Counted from the first letter of the stretch, positions 23,672 through 32,351 are shown. The stretch is DNA of 52,337 nucleotides from Intestinimonas sp052065695 (GCF_052065695.1 NZ_JBQHTM010000022.1:1-52337); one strand, 5' to 3'. The notes: generated by a model not told the origin, from the sequence alone. A program made the numbers and translations.

Positions 23672-24424
23672 TTACTTGATCTCGCCGGGATATCCGTCGA
23701 TGCACATCTCAAACCAGATGTAGTCGCACTGCTTGCCGGCCTCCACCTTGCTGCCGTGCCAGAAGCCGGTGGGGGTAAAGGACAGATCGCCGCCGGTCAT
23801 GTGAACCTCTTCGCCGCCGGCGGTGTAGATGAACTCGGAGCCGGGGAGCGGGAAGTACCACTGGGCCAGCTCGTTGTGGATGTGCTGGCCAATCTCAATG
23901 GGGCCGGTGCCGCGGACGCAGCCCATGGACAGACGGCCCAGGTTGCGGTGCTCCAGCAGCATAATGGAGGTGGTGGTGTCGTTGTCCTTGAAGTCCTCGT
24001 CGTAAGTCCAGCCCTCGGAGATGCCGCGGAACCGGGGCAGCACCATGCGGGATTCCACCAGACAGCTCTTGTCGTAATCACTCAGCTCCGTAATGATATG
24101 AAGGAACTCCAGGGGCTGCTTGCTGTCGGCGGAGCAGGTGATGGTGAAGCGTTCTGTGTCAAACTCGGGAACGAAGACGCCGGGCTCCTTGATGTTCCAG
24201 GCCTGACGGGGGGTGGTCACATAGCCCTTGCCCTTGGTGAAGATGAAGAGCTGATTATGCTCGGTCACGGAGTAGATATCCGGCGTAATGGAGCAGCCGG
24301 GCTGTAGGGCGCAGTGGGCGAAGTGGGCCTGATCGAACTCCCCCTCCAGCACAGGCACACGGGCATAGCCGTTGACAAACTCGTACTTGACGCCGCTGTA
24401 TCGGGCCACCTTGATCTGAGACAT
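23672..24424 (-). CDS. Bicupin protein, copy 2
   Basis: 250 residues, a tandem paralogue of copy 1 over its whole length. The C-terminal cupin reads GQHIHNELAQWYFPLPG, where the metal-ligand Glu of copy 1 is Ala, but the His residues and GDLSFTPTGFWH are kept. The two may differ in metal use or form a hetero-oligomer. AAGGAGG precedes ATG 24424. A 68-bp gap separates it from copy 1. Its operon place between transporter and TIM-barrel genes suggests early processing of the imported compound. Confidence 0.75.
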   Translation of the reverse strand: MSQIKVARYSGVKYEFVNGYARVPVLEGEFDQAHFAHCALQPGCSITPDIYSVTEHNQLFIFTKGKGYVTTPRQAWNIKEPGVFVPEFDTERFTITCSADSKQPLEFLHIITELSDYDKSCLVESRMVLPRFRGISEGWTYDEDFKDNDTTTSIMLLEHRNLGRLSMGCVRGTGPIEIGQHIHNELAQWYFPLPGSEFIYTAGGEEVHMTGGDLSFTPTGFWHGSKVEAGKQCDYIWFEMCIDGYPGEIK

Positions 24425-24451
24425 GTTTGCTTCCTCCTTGAATATTGTGAA

Positions 24452-25183
24452 TCAGAGCATTTTGCTCAGGAAATCCTGCAGGCGCTTGTTTTTGGGATGC
24501 GTGAAGAATTCCTCAGGCTCGCTGTCCTCCACGATATGGCCGCCGTCGATGAAGATCACCCGGTCGGCCGCCTCGCGGGCAAAGCCCATCTCGTGGGTTA
24601 CCACCAGCATGGTCATGCCGTCGGCGGCCAGCTTCTTCATGACGTCCAGCACCTCGCCCACCATCTCGGGATCCAGGGCGGAGGTGGGCTCGTCAAAGAG
24701 CATCAGCTCCGGCTTCATGGCCAGGGCCCGGGCGATGGCGATGCGCTGCTGCTGCCCGCCGGAGAGCTGGTTGGGATAGGCATCCCGCTTGTCCGCCAGC
24801 CCCACGGTCTTGAGCAGACCCATGGCCTGCTCCTCACAGCCCTTTTTGTCCCGCTTCTTCACCAGCGTGGGTGCAAGCATGATGTTGTCAATGACAGTCA
24901 GATGCGGAAACAGATTGAACTGCTGGAATACCATGCCCATGCTTAACAGCTCTTTGGTGGCGCTCTTGTTGTCGGCGCTGACCAGATCAATGCCATGGTA
25001 GAGGATCTGACCTCCTGTGGGCTCTTCCAGCAGGTTCAGACAGCGCAGGAAGGTGGACTTGCCGCAGCCGGAGGGGCCTACGATGGCCACCACCTCGCCA
25101 GGCTCGATGTCAATGTCGATGCCCTTGAGCACCTCATGCTTGCCGAAGCTCTTCTGGAGCCCCTTAACACTGATCATACTCAT
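24452..25183 (-). CDS. Polar-amino-acid-type ABC transporter ATPase
   Basis: 243 residues, GlnQ/HisP family. Walker A GPSGCGKST, 'FQQFNLFPHLTV' Q-loop, signature LSGGQQQRIAIARAL, Walker B LMLFDEPTSALD and switch His 'VVTHEMGFA'. It starts within the stop of uxaC (ATGA overlap), so transport and uronate isomerisation are translationally coupled. It is the only ATPase in the operon and pairs with the permease and binding protein five genes downstream. Confidence 0.93.
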   Translation of the reverse strand: MSMISVKGLQKSFGKHEVLKGIDIDIEPGEVVAIVGPSGCGKSTFLRCLNLLEEPTGGQILYHGIDLVSADNKSATKELLSMGMVFQQFNLFPHLTVIDNIMLAPTLVKKRDKKGCEEQAMGLLKTVGLADKRDAYPNQLSGGQQQRIAIARALAMKPELMLFDEPTSALDPEMVGEVLDVMKKLAADGMTMLVVTHEMGFAREAADRVIFIDGGHIVEDSEPEEFFTHPKNKRLQDFLSKML

Positions 25184-26610
25184 ACCGTATCTGCCCCCCG
25201 TAAGTGATACTGCTCAAAGCCAAAGTAGCGGACGCTGTTTCGATAGGAGATATCGGCTGCCAGCCGCTCCAGTGCGGGCCGGTCATCCGGGAATTCACCG
25301 TTCTCTACCCAGCGGCCCAGCAGGCCGCAGAGGATCCGACGGAAATACTCATGCCTGGTGTAGGACAGGAAGCTGCGGGAGTCGGTCAGCATACCGATAA
25401 AGTTGCCCAGCAGGCCGCCGGCGGCCAGATTCGTGAGCTGGGCTTCCATGCCCAGGCGATGATCGTTGAACCACCAGGCCGAGCCGTGCTGCAATTTACC
25501 CGCCGTACCAGAGCCCTGGAAGCAGCCCATCAGGCTTACCAACGCCGCATTGTCGCCCGGCTCCAGGGAGTAGAGGATGGTGCGGGGCAGCTCTCCGCTC
25601 TCTTCCAGTTCACTCAGGAAGCAGGCCAGATCCGGCAGATTCACCCCCGGGCCGATACAGTCGTAACCGGTATCCGGGCCCAGCGCCCGGAACATCCGGC
25701 GGTTGTTGTCCCGCTGGGCGGAGAAGTGGAGCTGCATGGCCCAGTCCCGCCGGGCATACCCTCTGGCGAAGAAACTCAACAGGGCCGACTTGTACTGCCA
25801 CATCTCCTGACGGCTGACCGGTTCCCCCGCCAGCCGACGCCTCAGGATGCCGTCCAGCTCCGCCTCGGAGGCGGGGAGGAAGCACAGGTTGTCCAGTCCG
25901 TGGTCGGACACCTTGCAGCCGTGAGCCGCGAAAAAGTCCATCCGCGCGTCCAGCGCGGCGGTCAGGCTCTCCCAGCCGGTGATGGGTACGCCGGACGCCT
26001 TGGCGAGCCTGTCTATGTAATCGATAAAGCCCGGCTTTTCCACATTGACCGCCTTATCCGGCCGAAATGCGGGGAGTACTTTGGTCTCCAGGGAGCTATC
26101 CGCGGCCAGCTTCTCGTGCCACTCCAGGCTGTCCGCCGGATCGTCGGTGGTACACAGCAGCGTCACATCGGACTTGCGCAAGATCTCCCGAACATGCATA
26201 CCATCGCCGATCACCCGGCTGCAGTGGTCCCAGACCTCTCCGGCATTGTCCGCCGTCAGGTGGCCCTCATATCCGAAGTAGCGGCGCAGCTCCAGGTGGC
26301 TCCAGTGGTACAGGGGATTGCCTACTGCCCGCTCCAGGGCGGCGGCCCAGGCCTGAAACTTCTCAAAGTCGGAGGCGTCTCCGGTAATATATTTCTCGTC
26401 CGTTCCGTTGGCCCGCATCAGGCGCCATTTGTAATGGTCCCCGCCCAGCCAGAGCTGGGTGAGATTGTGGAAGACCTGATCCTCCGCGATCTCTCTGGGG
26501 CTCACATGGCAGTGGTAGTCCAGTATGGGCATCCGCTCCGCCGTGCCGTGGTAGAGCTCCTTTGCCGTGTCAGTGTCCAACAGGAAATCTTCATCCAGGA
26601 ATGCTTTCAT
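25180..26610 (-). CDS. uxaC: Glucuronate/galacturonate isomerase
   Basis: 476 residues, typical length. The amidohydrolase-like metal motif HxH is in 'ILDYHCHVSP'. Other family features are 'DNAGEVWDHCSRVI', 'WWFNDHRLGMEAQL' and the C-terminal 'DSRSFLSYTRHEYFRRILC'. It converts D-glucuronate to D-fructuronate and D-galacturonate to D-tagaturonate, feeding both branches encoded on this element. It is the first gene of the operon, behind a promoter and palindromic operator. ATG 26610 has AAAGGA upstream. Confidence 0.95.
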   Translation of the reverse strand: MKAFLDEDFLLDTDTAKELYHGTAERMPILDYHCHVSPREIAEDQVFHNLTQLWLGGDHYKWRLMRANGTDEKYITGDASDFEKFQAWAAALERAVGNPLYHWSHLELRRYFGYEGHLTADNAGEVWDHCSRVIGDGMHVREILRKSDVTLLCTTDDPADSLEWHEKLAADSSLETKVLPAFRPDKAVNVEKPGFIDYIDRLAKASGVPITGWESLTAALDARMDFFAAHGCKVSDHGLDNLCFLPASEAELDGILRRRLAGEPVSRQEMWQYKSALLSFFARGYARRDWAMQLHFSAQRDNNRRMFRALGPDTGYDCIGPGVNLPDLACFLSELEESGELPRTILYSLEPGDNAALVSLMGCFQGSGTAGKLQHGSAWWFNDHRLGMEAQLTNLAAGGLLGNFIGMLTDSRSFLSYTRHEYFRRILCGLLGRWVENGEFPDDRPALERLAADISYRNSVRYFGFEQYHLRGADTV

Positions 26611-26710
26611 GGCTTTCCGTCCTTTCCGGCACCCCGCCCCCTCCGGCCTCAGCGGGTCATCACGCGCCGGGCGTGCGCTGGGGGTTTTATCCAAAGAATG
26701 GCGCGCGGCC

Positions 26711-26738
26711 TTGTGATATATCTGTAATATATCTACAA
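26711..26738. promoter_or_regulatory. Palindromic operator for the GntR regulator
   Basis: ttgt-gatatat-ctgta-atatatc-tacaa: perfect 7-bp arms around 5 bp, flanked by ttgt/acaa. It covers the predicted transcription start of the uxaC operon and has the form of FadR/UxuR-type GntR operators. A second partial palindrome, aaact / agttt, is at 26742-26758. Confidence 0.7.
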
Positions 26739-26743
26739 GCTAA

Positions 26744-26772
26744 ACTGTAACATAGTTTGTCAGTCCCGTCAA
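26744..26772 (-). promoter_or_regulatory. Promoter of the uxaC-kdgK operon
   Basis: On the minus strand, -35 TTGACG (26767-26772), 17-bp spacer, -10 TACAGT (26744-26749). The palindromic operator begins just downstream. Confidence 0.6.
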
Positions 26773-26869
26773 GTGATAAACCGGCAATTCTATCATGAAA
26801 ATAATTTTCAAATGCCTGAAATTGTGAATTTACTACAAATACACCCCCTTCACCCCATACCCGGACACC

Positions 26870-26898
26870 TTGACCGCACAGAAAGATACTGCTATAAT
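26870..26898 (+). promoter_or_regulatory. Promoter of the GntR regulator gene
   Basis: -35 TTGACC (26870-26875), 17-bp spacer, perfect -10 TATAAT (26893-26898). It lies about 100 bp from the operator, so both divergent genes could be controlled from one gap. Confidence 0.75.
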
Positions 26899-26965
26899 TG
26901 GGTGGATAAAGGGCTTGGCTCGAAGGGTTCTCCGAACCCATCACATATATCAGGAGGCAATGTCA

Positions 26966-27640
26966 ATGGCGGCAGTGGCGGAAAAGCGGCAGGGCAGTTT
27001 GTCCCGGATTGCATACGACCAGATCAAAACCATGATTCTCCAGAAAGATCTGATTCCGGGGCAGTTTGTCAATGAGGCTCAGCTTCAGCAGCTGCTGGGC
27101 CTGGGCAGGACGCCGGTGCGGGAGGCGATTCTGGCCCTGGCGCAGGACAATCTGGTTCGGGTGCACCCCCGCCGCGGCATCGAAATCACCCGCCCCACCC
27201 CCAAGGACATCCACGATATCTTTGAAATCCGCCTGCTGTTGGAGCCGCTGGTGCTTCGGCAGTGCTTCTACCGGGTGGATCTCCAGTGGGCGCTGGACAT
27301 GCGCGCCCGGCTCATCCAGCACCAGGACGACGAGGCCGGCAACGCCGGGCAGACCGCCGCACCGCTGATTGATCTGGACAACCAGTTCCACCTGGCGCTG
27401 GTGGATACCCTGCATAACCAGTACGCCTCCCAACTGATGCGCAGCCTCACCGACTACCTGAACCTGATTCGGATCACCGCCTGGCGGCCCAGCCGCTATC
27501 AGGTCAGTAACCGGGAGCATATCGCCATTCTGGACGCCATCATCGAGCAGCGGATGGAGGACGCCTGCCAGCTTCTGTCCGATCACATCCAGCTCTCCTA
27601 TCAGGAGGCCATCAACACCATGCTCCACGCCTCATTCTGA
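26966..27640 (+). CDS. GntR (FadR/UxuR type) transcriptional regulator
   Basis: 224 residues. The N-terminal winged helix is 'LSRIAYDQIKTMILQKDLIPGQFVNEAQL' with recognition part 'GRTPVREAILAL'. The C-terminal all-helical FCD domain shows 'DIFEIRLLLEPLVLRQ', 'DNQFHLALVDTLHN' and 'EHIAILDAIIEQRMEDACQLLSDHI', whose Asp and His residues bind metal and effector acids. It is divergent from the uxaC operon and convergent with uxaB-uxaA, so it is the likely repressor of both, released by a uronate intermediate. ATG 26966 is eight bases after AGGAGG. Confidence 0.9.
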   Translation: MAAVAEKRQGSLSRIAYDQIKTMILQKDLIPGQFVNEAQLQQLLGLGRTPVREAILALAQDNLVRVHPRRGIEITRPTPKDIHDIFEIRLLLEPLVLRQCFYRVDLQWALDMRARLIQHQDDEAGNAGQTAAPLIDLDNQFHLALVDTLHNQYASQLMRSLTDYLNLIRITAWRPSRYQVSNREHIAILDAIIEQRMEDACQLLSDHIQLSYQEAINTMLHASF

Positions 27641-27643
27641 AAC

Positions 27644-27678
27644 AAAGGCCCGCCGCGGATATCCCGCGGCGGGCCTTT
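27644..27678. terminator. Bidirectional terminator between GntR gene and uxaA
   Basis: A 15-bp stem aaaggcccgccgcgg / ccgcggcgggccttt with A-rich and T-rich flanks on either side, serving two convergent genes. Confidence 0.9.
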
Positions 27679-27687
27679 CTGCTCTGC

Positions 27688-29169
27688 CTAGAGGGTAACG
27701 CCGTCTTTCCAGATGGCAATCTCCCGATACCCCGCCCGCTCGGAGCGGGTGGGGTTTCCGGAGGCCGTATCCAGTATCAGCCGGAACAGTGCTTTGGTGT
27801 GTTCTTCCCAGCCGTCTCCACGGGCCAAGCCTCCGGCATTATAATCAATCCATTCACCCTTCCGGCCGGCCAACTCAGAGTTGGTGGCGATTTTGAGGGT
27901 GGGCACCGGCGCACCGAAGGGGGTGCCCCGGCCGGTGGTGAAGAGGATCAGGTGCGCGCCCGCCGCCGCCAGTCCGGTGGTGGACACCAGGTCGTTCCCC
28001 GGGGTCTGGAGCACGGACAGGCCGCGTCTGCGCACCCGCTCCCCATAGCGGAGCACGTCGGCCACCGGGGCGGTTCCGCCCTTCTGAACGCAGCCCAGCG
28101 ACTTCTCCTCCAGCGTGGTGATGCCGCCCGCCTTGTTCCCCGGCGACGGGTTTTCATAGACCACCTGTCCATGGCGGACAAAGTAGTCCTTGAAGTCCTC
28201 CACCAGGGCGGGCAGGGCCCGGGCCGCCGCCTCGTCGGCGCAGCGCCGGAAGAGCACGCTCTCCGCCCCGAACATCTCCGGCACCTCCGCCAGCAGGGCG
28301 GAGCCGCCCATGGCGGTCAGCCGGTCGGTGACCCGGCCCACCAGGGGGTTGGCCGTAATGCCGGACAGGCCGTCGGAGCCGCCGCACTTCAGGCCGATAA
28401 CCAGCTCCTCCGCACAGATGTCCTCCCGCCGATCCTCGGCTGCCCGGTCTGCCAGGCCGCGCAGCAGCCGTTCCCCCTCCGCCAGCTCGTCTTCCACAGA
28501 CTGGCACTCCAGGAAGGCCACCCGCTCCTCGTCCCAGTCCTTCAGCAGCGCCTGAAGCACCTGGATGCTGCTGTTCTCACAGCCCAGGCCCAGCACCAGC
28601 ACGCCGCCGGCATTGGGATGACGGATCAGCCCGCAGAGGATCTGCCTGGTATGTTCCTGATCGTCACCCATCTGAGAGCAGCCGTAGGGATGGGTCCAGG
28701 CGTACACGCCGTCCACCTTCCCCTCCAGCTCCGGCCCAAGGCGACGAGCCAGCGCCTGGGCCACGCCGTTGACGCAGCCTACCGTGGGGACAATCCACAG
28801 CTCGTTGCGGATCCCCACGCCGCCGTCCCGTCGGCGGTACCCCAGGAAGCTCTCTGCGGGCAGAGGACACTGTTCTGGCTTCATGATGTGGGCCTCCACG
28901 GCGGCACCGGTCTCCAGTCCGGTGCCCAGATTGTGGGTATGCACCCACTCTCCCGGCCGGATGTCTGTCTTTGCCCTGCCAATGGGGCAGCCATATTTGA
29001 CCACCTCCGCGCCTGCGGCGATGGGCGCCAGGGCCACCTTGTGTCCCTGGGGGATATCCTGGCGGGCGGTAACCGCCGTCCCTTCCACCGCCACGGTCTC
29101 CCCCGCCCTGATGGGGGTCAGGGCTACCGCCACATTGTCCAGGGGGTGAACCCGCAGCGCCTGGTTCAT
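27688..29169 (-). CDS. uxaA: Altronate dehydratase
   Basis: 493 residues, typical for UxaA. An N-terminal SAF-like domain ('VALTPIRAGETVAVEG') is followed by the large dehydratase domain with 'GYRRRDGGVGIRNELWIVPTVGCVN', 'LGLGCENSSIQVL', 'VIGLKCGGSDGLSGITANP' and 'NAGGLARG', containing the cysteines of an iron site. It converts D-altronate to 2-keto-3-deoxygluconate. Translation starts inside the uxaB stop (ATGA overlap). Confidence 0.95.
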   Translation of the reverse strand: MNQALRVHPLDNVAVALTPIRAGETVAVEGTAVTARQDIPQGHKVALAPIAAGAEVVKYGCPIGRAKTDIRPGEWVHTHNLGTGLETGAAVEAHIMKPEQCPLPAESFLGYRRRDGGVGIRNELWIVPTVGCVNGVAQALARRLGPELEGKVDGVYAWTHPYGCSQMGDDQEHTRQILCGLIRHPNAGGVLVLGLGCENSSIQVLQALLKDWDEERVAFLECQSVEDELAEGERLLRGLADRAAEDRREDICAEELVIGLKCGGSDGLSGITANPLVGRVTDRLTAMGGSALLAEVPEMFGAESVLFRRCADEAAARALPALVEDFKDYFVRHGQVVYENPSPGNKAGGITTLEEKSLGCVQKGGTAPVADVLRYGERVRRRGLSVLQTPGNDLVSTTGLAAAGAHLILFTTGRGTPFGAPVPTLKIATNSELAGRKGEWIDYNAGGLARGDGWEEHTKALFRLILDTASGNPTRSERAGYREIAIWKDGVTL

Positions 29170-30626
29170 CGTTCCACCCCCTTGCCGCAGGCGGCCAGGG
29201 ATGCCGCCATGCCCTGCGTGCGGATCTGCTCCAGAGCACGGGCCGCCGCCGGCACAAAGCCAGGCAGCTCCGCCAGATCCCTCCCCCAAAAGTCCTGCCG
29301 GGACGCGAAGCCCCTCACCAGCATCGCCGCGTCCTCGTCCCGATGCTCTGCAAAAAATGCCAGCACCGCCGGATCATCCCGGATCGCGTAGGCCTCACCG
29401 TCCCGGCGCCCCTGGCTGTAAAACGCGCACAGGGCCGCGAAGGAGAAGGCCAGGCGGCGGGGAACCGCGCGGAAGCTCGACAGATAGGCCTCCACACTGG
29501 GCAGCACCCGCGCCCGCCATTTGGAGACTGAGTTGAGGGCAATATCCAGCAGCCGGTGGTCAATATAGGGGTTGTCGAAGCGCTCCTCCACCGCCCGGGC
29601 AAAGGCCTCGCAATCCTCCCTGGGCAGTGAGAGCGTGGGGATGATCTCCTCAAAGAGCGCCCCTTCCAGGTAGGCACGCACATCCGGGTCTGCCATGCTG
29701 TCCCGCACTATGTCGTGGCCCGCCAGATAGGCGGCAGCTACCATAGCTGTGTGTCCTCCATTGAGTATGCGCACCTTCTGTTCCTTGTAGGGGTGGTGAT
29801 CCGGAACAAATTTCACCGGCAAGCCGGCCTGTGGTGCCGGGAACTGCTCCGCAAGCTCCTCCGGCCCCTCAATCACCCACAGGCCGAAGGGCTCCGCCAC
29901 GTCCAACAGGCGGTCCTCCAGGCCGAAGTCCCTGTTCATCCTGTCAGCCTGCTCCCGGGGATACCCGGTAACAATCCGGTCCACCAGGGTGCTGCAGAAG
30001 GTATTCTCCTCCTCCAGCCACCGGAGGAATCCCTCCCCCAGCGCCCAGTCCCGGGCATGGCGAAGGACATAGTCCCGCAGCACGGCTCCGTTATCGGCAA
30101 TCAGCTCGCAGGGGAGGATCAGGTAGCCGGGCAGGCCGGCCTGATACCGCTCCCACAGCAGGCGGGTCAGCTTGGCCGGGAAGCTGGCAGGGGGGCGGTC
30201 TTTCGGCGTGCAGGAGGCGTCGTAGACAATGCCGGCCTCTGTGGTATTGGAGATGATCAGGCACATATCCGGGTTGTGGGCGGTCTCCAGGAATGCGTCG
30301 TATTCCTCATATACATCCACTGCCCGGCTGATACAGCTGATCACCCGGCGCTGATCCACAGCCGCCCCATTCAGGCGTCCCCGCAGACAGAGCTGATAGA
30401 GCCCCTCCTGGCTGTTGATGCGCCCCGTCTTTCCGGCAGAAGCGGGCGGGACAACCACCACCTTGCTCTGAAAGTTTGCCCGCTCATTCATAACGTCAAT
30501 AAAGTGGTCCGCAAAGCCCCGCAGGAAGTTGCCCTCTCCAAACTGCAGCACCCGCTCTGGGGCCTGGCACAGGAGATAACCATTGTAGCCCTGCCGCTCC
30601 AGGGCCGCATAGCTGAGTTGTTCCAT
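29166..30626 (-). CDS. uxaB: Tagaturonate reductase (altronate oxidoreductase)
   Basis: 486 residues, mannitol dehydrogenase family. 'VLQFGEGNFLRGFADHFID' is the nucleotide-binding start, 'ISNTTEAGI' is typical of UxaB, and the catalytic 'KEQKVRILNGGHTAMVAAAYL' has the Lys, Asn and His. It reduces D-tagaturonate to D-altronate. AAGGAGG precedes ATG 30626. With uxaA it forms a two-gene operon for galacturonate, separate from the uxaC operon but sharing its regulator region in this cargo. Confidence 0.93.
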   Translation of the reverse strand: MEQLSYAALERQGYNGYLLCQAPERVLQFGEGNFLRGFADHFIDVMNERANFQSKVVVVPPASAGKTGRINSQEGLYQLCLRGRLNGAAVDQRRVISCISRAVDVYEEYDAFLETAHNPDMCLIISNTTEAGIVYDASCTPKDRPPASFPAKLTRLLWERYQAGLPGYLILPCELIADNGAVLRDYVLRHARDWALGEGFLRWLEEENTFCSTLVDRIVTGYPREQADRMNRDFGLEDRLLDVAEPFGLWVIEGPEELAEQFPAPQAGLPVKFVPDHHPYKEQKVRILNGGHTAMVAAAYLAGHDIVRDSMADPDVRAYLEGALFEEIIPTLSLPREDCEAFARAVEERFDNPYIDHRLLDIALNSVSKWRARVLPSVEAYLSSFRAVPRRLAFSFAALCAFYSQGRRDGEAYAIRDDPAVLAFFAEHRDEDAAMLVRGFASRQDFWGRDLAELPGFVPAAARALEQIRTQGMAASLAACGKGVER

Positions 30627-31237
30627 GAAAACCCTCCTTCTGTCCGGATAGCCTTTATCATAATACAAAGGTCTGTGCTTGTAAAGGGTACGGGACTAAC
30701 GGGCCAGTGAATAAAGCACGAGATGGATAACAGAGCACCCAGCCTGCCGCAAGGGACAGTCCGGCGTATTTGCGGACATTTCTACAGGCCTTGGAGCCCT
30801 GCGGGAAATAATGGTTCCACCGCTTCCCTCTTCCTTTGGGCAACGAAAACTTTACACTAACTATATACACAAGTATACACAAGCAAGTTTTCATTTGTAA
30901 GCAACCCCTTTGAAACAGTGTTGACAAAGAGTACTGGCTGACCGTTAGTGGCTTTAGCTCAGATACTCCCTTGTCTCATTTCCGAGAGAAATTGTCTGCC
31001 AGCAGATCCACAGTTCTTGACAGGGGAAAACATTTATTCTATATTGAATATAGGCGAAAGCCGAAACTCGCAGCTTTCCGGTGAGGTCCACACCCCGGTG
31101 GGACCTCAGACATTCATGGGCCTCGTAGGGCACCACAACCACCCTGAACGAAGGGAACCTCCATGAAGGTCTTCAGTATTTGGCGCTGTGCCGGCAGCGC
31201 GGGTGTGCACCTTTCCGTAAAAGCGGAAAGGATGCAA
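30627..31237. other. Cargo/backbone border of element B
   Basis: About 600 bp without a supported gene. It holds a tandem repeat tatacacaag x2 (30864-30883), possibly an operator since on the minus strand (CTTGTGTATA) it resembles half of the uxaC operator. It also has a weak plus-strand promoter (TTTACA at 30851, TATACA at 30874) and a leader hairpin gaggtccacacc / ggtgggacctc near 31083-31107 before the sigma-like gene. Uronate cargo lies to the left, mobile backbone to the right. Confidence 0.5.
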
Positions 31238-31627
31238 ATGAACGACACGGTCGTTATTTCCTATCGTGGCCAGCAAGTATCAGTGCCAAAGGAGGTCGCA
31301 GACTTCCTTGAGCAGGATCGGAAGCGGGAACAGGCGCAGGACAAGCGGGACCAAAGGCATCTGAGTAGAAGTACGTTTGAAACGGTGCTGTCCGGCTCAG
31401 ACAGCGTCAGGCGTCCTGTGGAGGATGCGGTGCTCCGGAACCTCCAGCTTGAAACTCTGCGGAAAGCCGTCGGCAGCTTGGGCGGCCAAGATCAGGATCT
31501 CATCCAACTCCGATATGGCAGAGACCTGACCATGGAGGAGATCGGGACGGTCTACGGCGTGTCCAAGGCGGCAGTATCAAAGCGGCTGAAAAAGCTCCAC
31601 AAAAAGTTGAGGGACTCTGTCTCATGA
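31238..31627 (+). CDS. Sigma-70-like helix-turn-helix regulator of the mobile backbone
   Basis: 129 residues. The N-terminal part 'VVISYRGQQVSVPKEVADFLEQDRKR' is standard for element-borne sigma-like proteins. The C-terminus has a sigma region 4-type helix-turn-helix: 'LGGQDQDLIQLRYGRDLTMEEIGTVYGVSKAAVSKRLKKLHKKLRD'. No region 2 is visible. ATG 31238 follows AAAGGA. It probably regulates element genes; its 3' end overlaps a terminator. Confidence 0.75.
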   Translation: MNDTVVISYRGQQVSVPKEVADFLEQDRKREQAQDKRDQRHLSRSTFETVLSGSDSVRRPVEDAVLRNLQLETLRKAVGSLGGQDQDLIQLRYGRDLTMEEIGTVYGVSKAAVSKRLKKLHKKLRDSVS

Positions 31628-31647
31628 CAGGGCCCCTCAACTTTTTT
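31602..31647 (+). terminator. Terminator of the sigma-like gene
   Basis: Stem aaaagttgaggg / ccctcaactttt followed by more T. The left arm is inside the coding end. Confidence 0.8.
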
Positions 31648-31776
31648 CATTTCCTGGTTTACAAACCGCCTGTAAGTGTCCTGATTAGTAGAGGGCAAAC
31701 TTTCCGGATTTCGGAACCCCCGGCTCTGGCCGCGGCCGGGAGGCCCTAAATGGAACTTACAGAGGAGTGGAGGATC

Positions 31777-32139
31777 ATGAATGTATTTGAAGAAACCACA
31801 AAACAGTTGCTGCAAGCCTTGATCGCCAATGCCGAAAAGGAAGCCATGGACTACATCCTTCAGGAGATGCAGACGGTCCTGGGGGAGGAGATGCCAGAGG
31901 CGGATGCGGTGCGGACCTATCTGCAAGATCCGGATAACTCCACGACGCTCAGTGCGGAGCAGCAGATCGTGGCCATGGACAAGCTGCTGGAGTGTGCGGA
32001 GGTCAACCTCCGTACACTCTGCGACCTGATCCGCTATCAACAGTTGAAGGATGCCGGTGTGGTTAACTCTGTAAAAGAGTTTCTACACCTGGTTCATCCA
32101 GATGACGCCTGCGATATCTCAAAGGAGGATACTGATTGA
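31777..32139 (+). CDS. Hypothetical helical protein of the mobile backbone
   Basis: 120 residues, mostly predicted helix, acidic (e.g. 'LLQALIANAEKEAMDYILQEMQ'). No family is recognised. It lies just after the terminator and overlaps the next gene's TTG start, so it is the first gene of the mobilization operon. A GGAGG is close to ATG 31777; an earlier start at 31750 has no site. Probably an accessory or regulatory protein. Confidence 0.55.
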   Translation: MNVFEETTKQLLQALIANAEKEAMDYILQEMQTVLGEEMPEADAVRTYLQDPDNSTTLSAEQQIVAMDKLLECAEVNLRTLCDLIRYQQLKDAGVVNSVKEFLHLVHPDDACDISKEDTD

Positions 32140-32351
32140 GGAAATCCGAATACAACTCCTACGATGACCTATCGCTGTTCCTCAACGCAGAAACGGTGGC
32201 AAAGATGTTGGGCGTATCACCGTCCAGCGCCTATGAGCTGCTGCATGAGGATGGCTTCCCCACGCTGCGCGTGGGCAGCCGCATGGTGGTGCCCAAGGAG
32301 CAGTTCCTCCAATGGGTGTCCGACCACACGGAAGGAGGTGGGCGCAGATGA
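32136..32351 (+). CDS. Excisionase-like DNA-binding protein (element B)
   Basis: 71 residues: 'DLSLFLNAETVAKMLGVSPSSAYELLHEDGFPTLRVGSRMVVPKEQFLQWVSDHT', a helix-turn-helix of the excisionase/MerR type. The TTG start overlaps the previous stop, and its own stop overlaps the next start (ATGA). It closely matches the product at 44884 in element A, showing shared backbone ancestry. Probably a recombination directionality factor or plasmid-type regulator. Confidence 0.75.
   Translation: MRKSEYNSYDDLSLFLNAETVAKMLGVSPSSAYELLHEDGFPTLRVGSRMVVPKEQFLQWVSDHTEGGGRR

Noticed and set aside
19415..25183. Reading the ABC importer as a plain amino-acid transporter unrelated to uronates
   Set aside because: Its genes are inside the uronate operon with coupled starts, and the binding protein lacks the usual amine-binding Asp; a chance location is possible but less likely.
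25204..29391. Long plus-strand frames opposite uxaC and uxaA
   Set aside because: Same reason: antisense shadows with odd composition; the minus-strand genes are clear family members.
31078..31110. Leader hairpin before the sigma-like gene as a known riboswitch
   Set aside because: One stem is visible but no conserved riboswitch core could be recognised.
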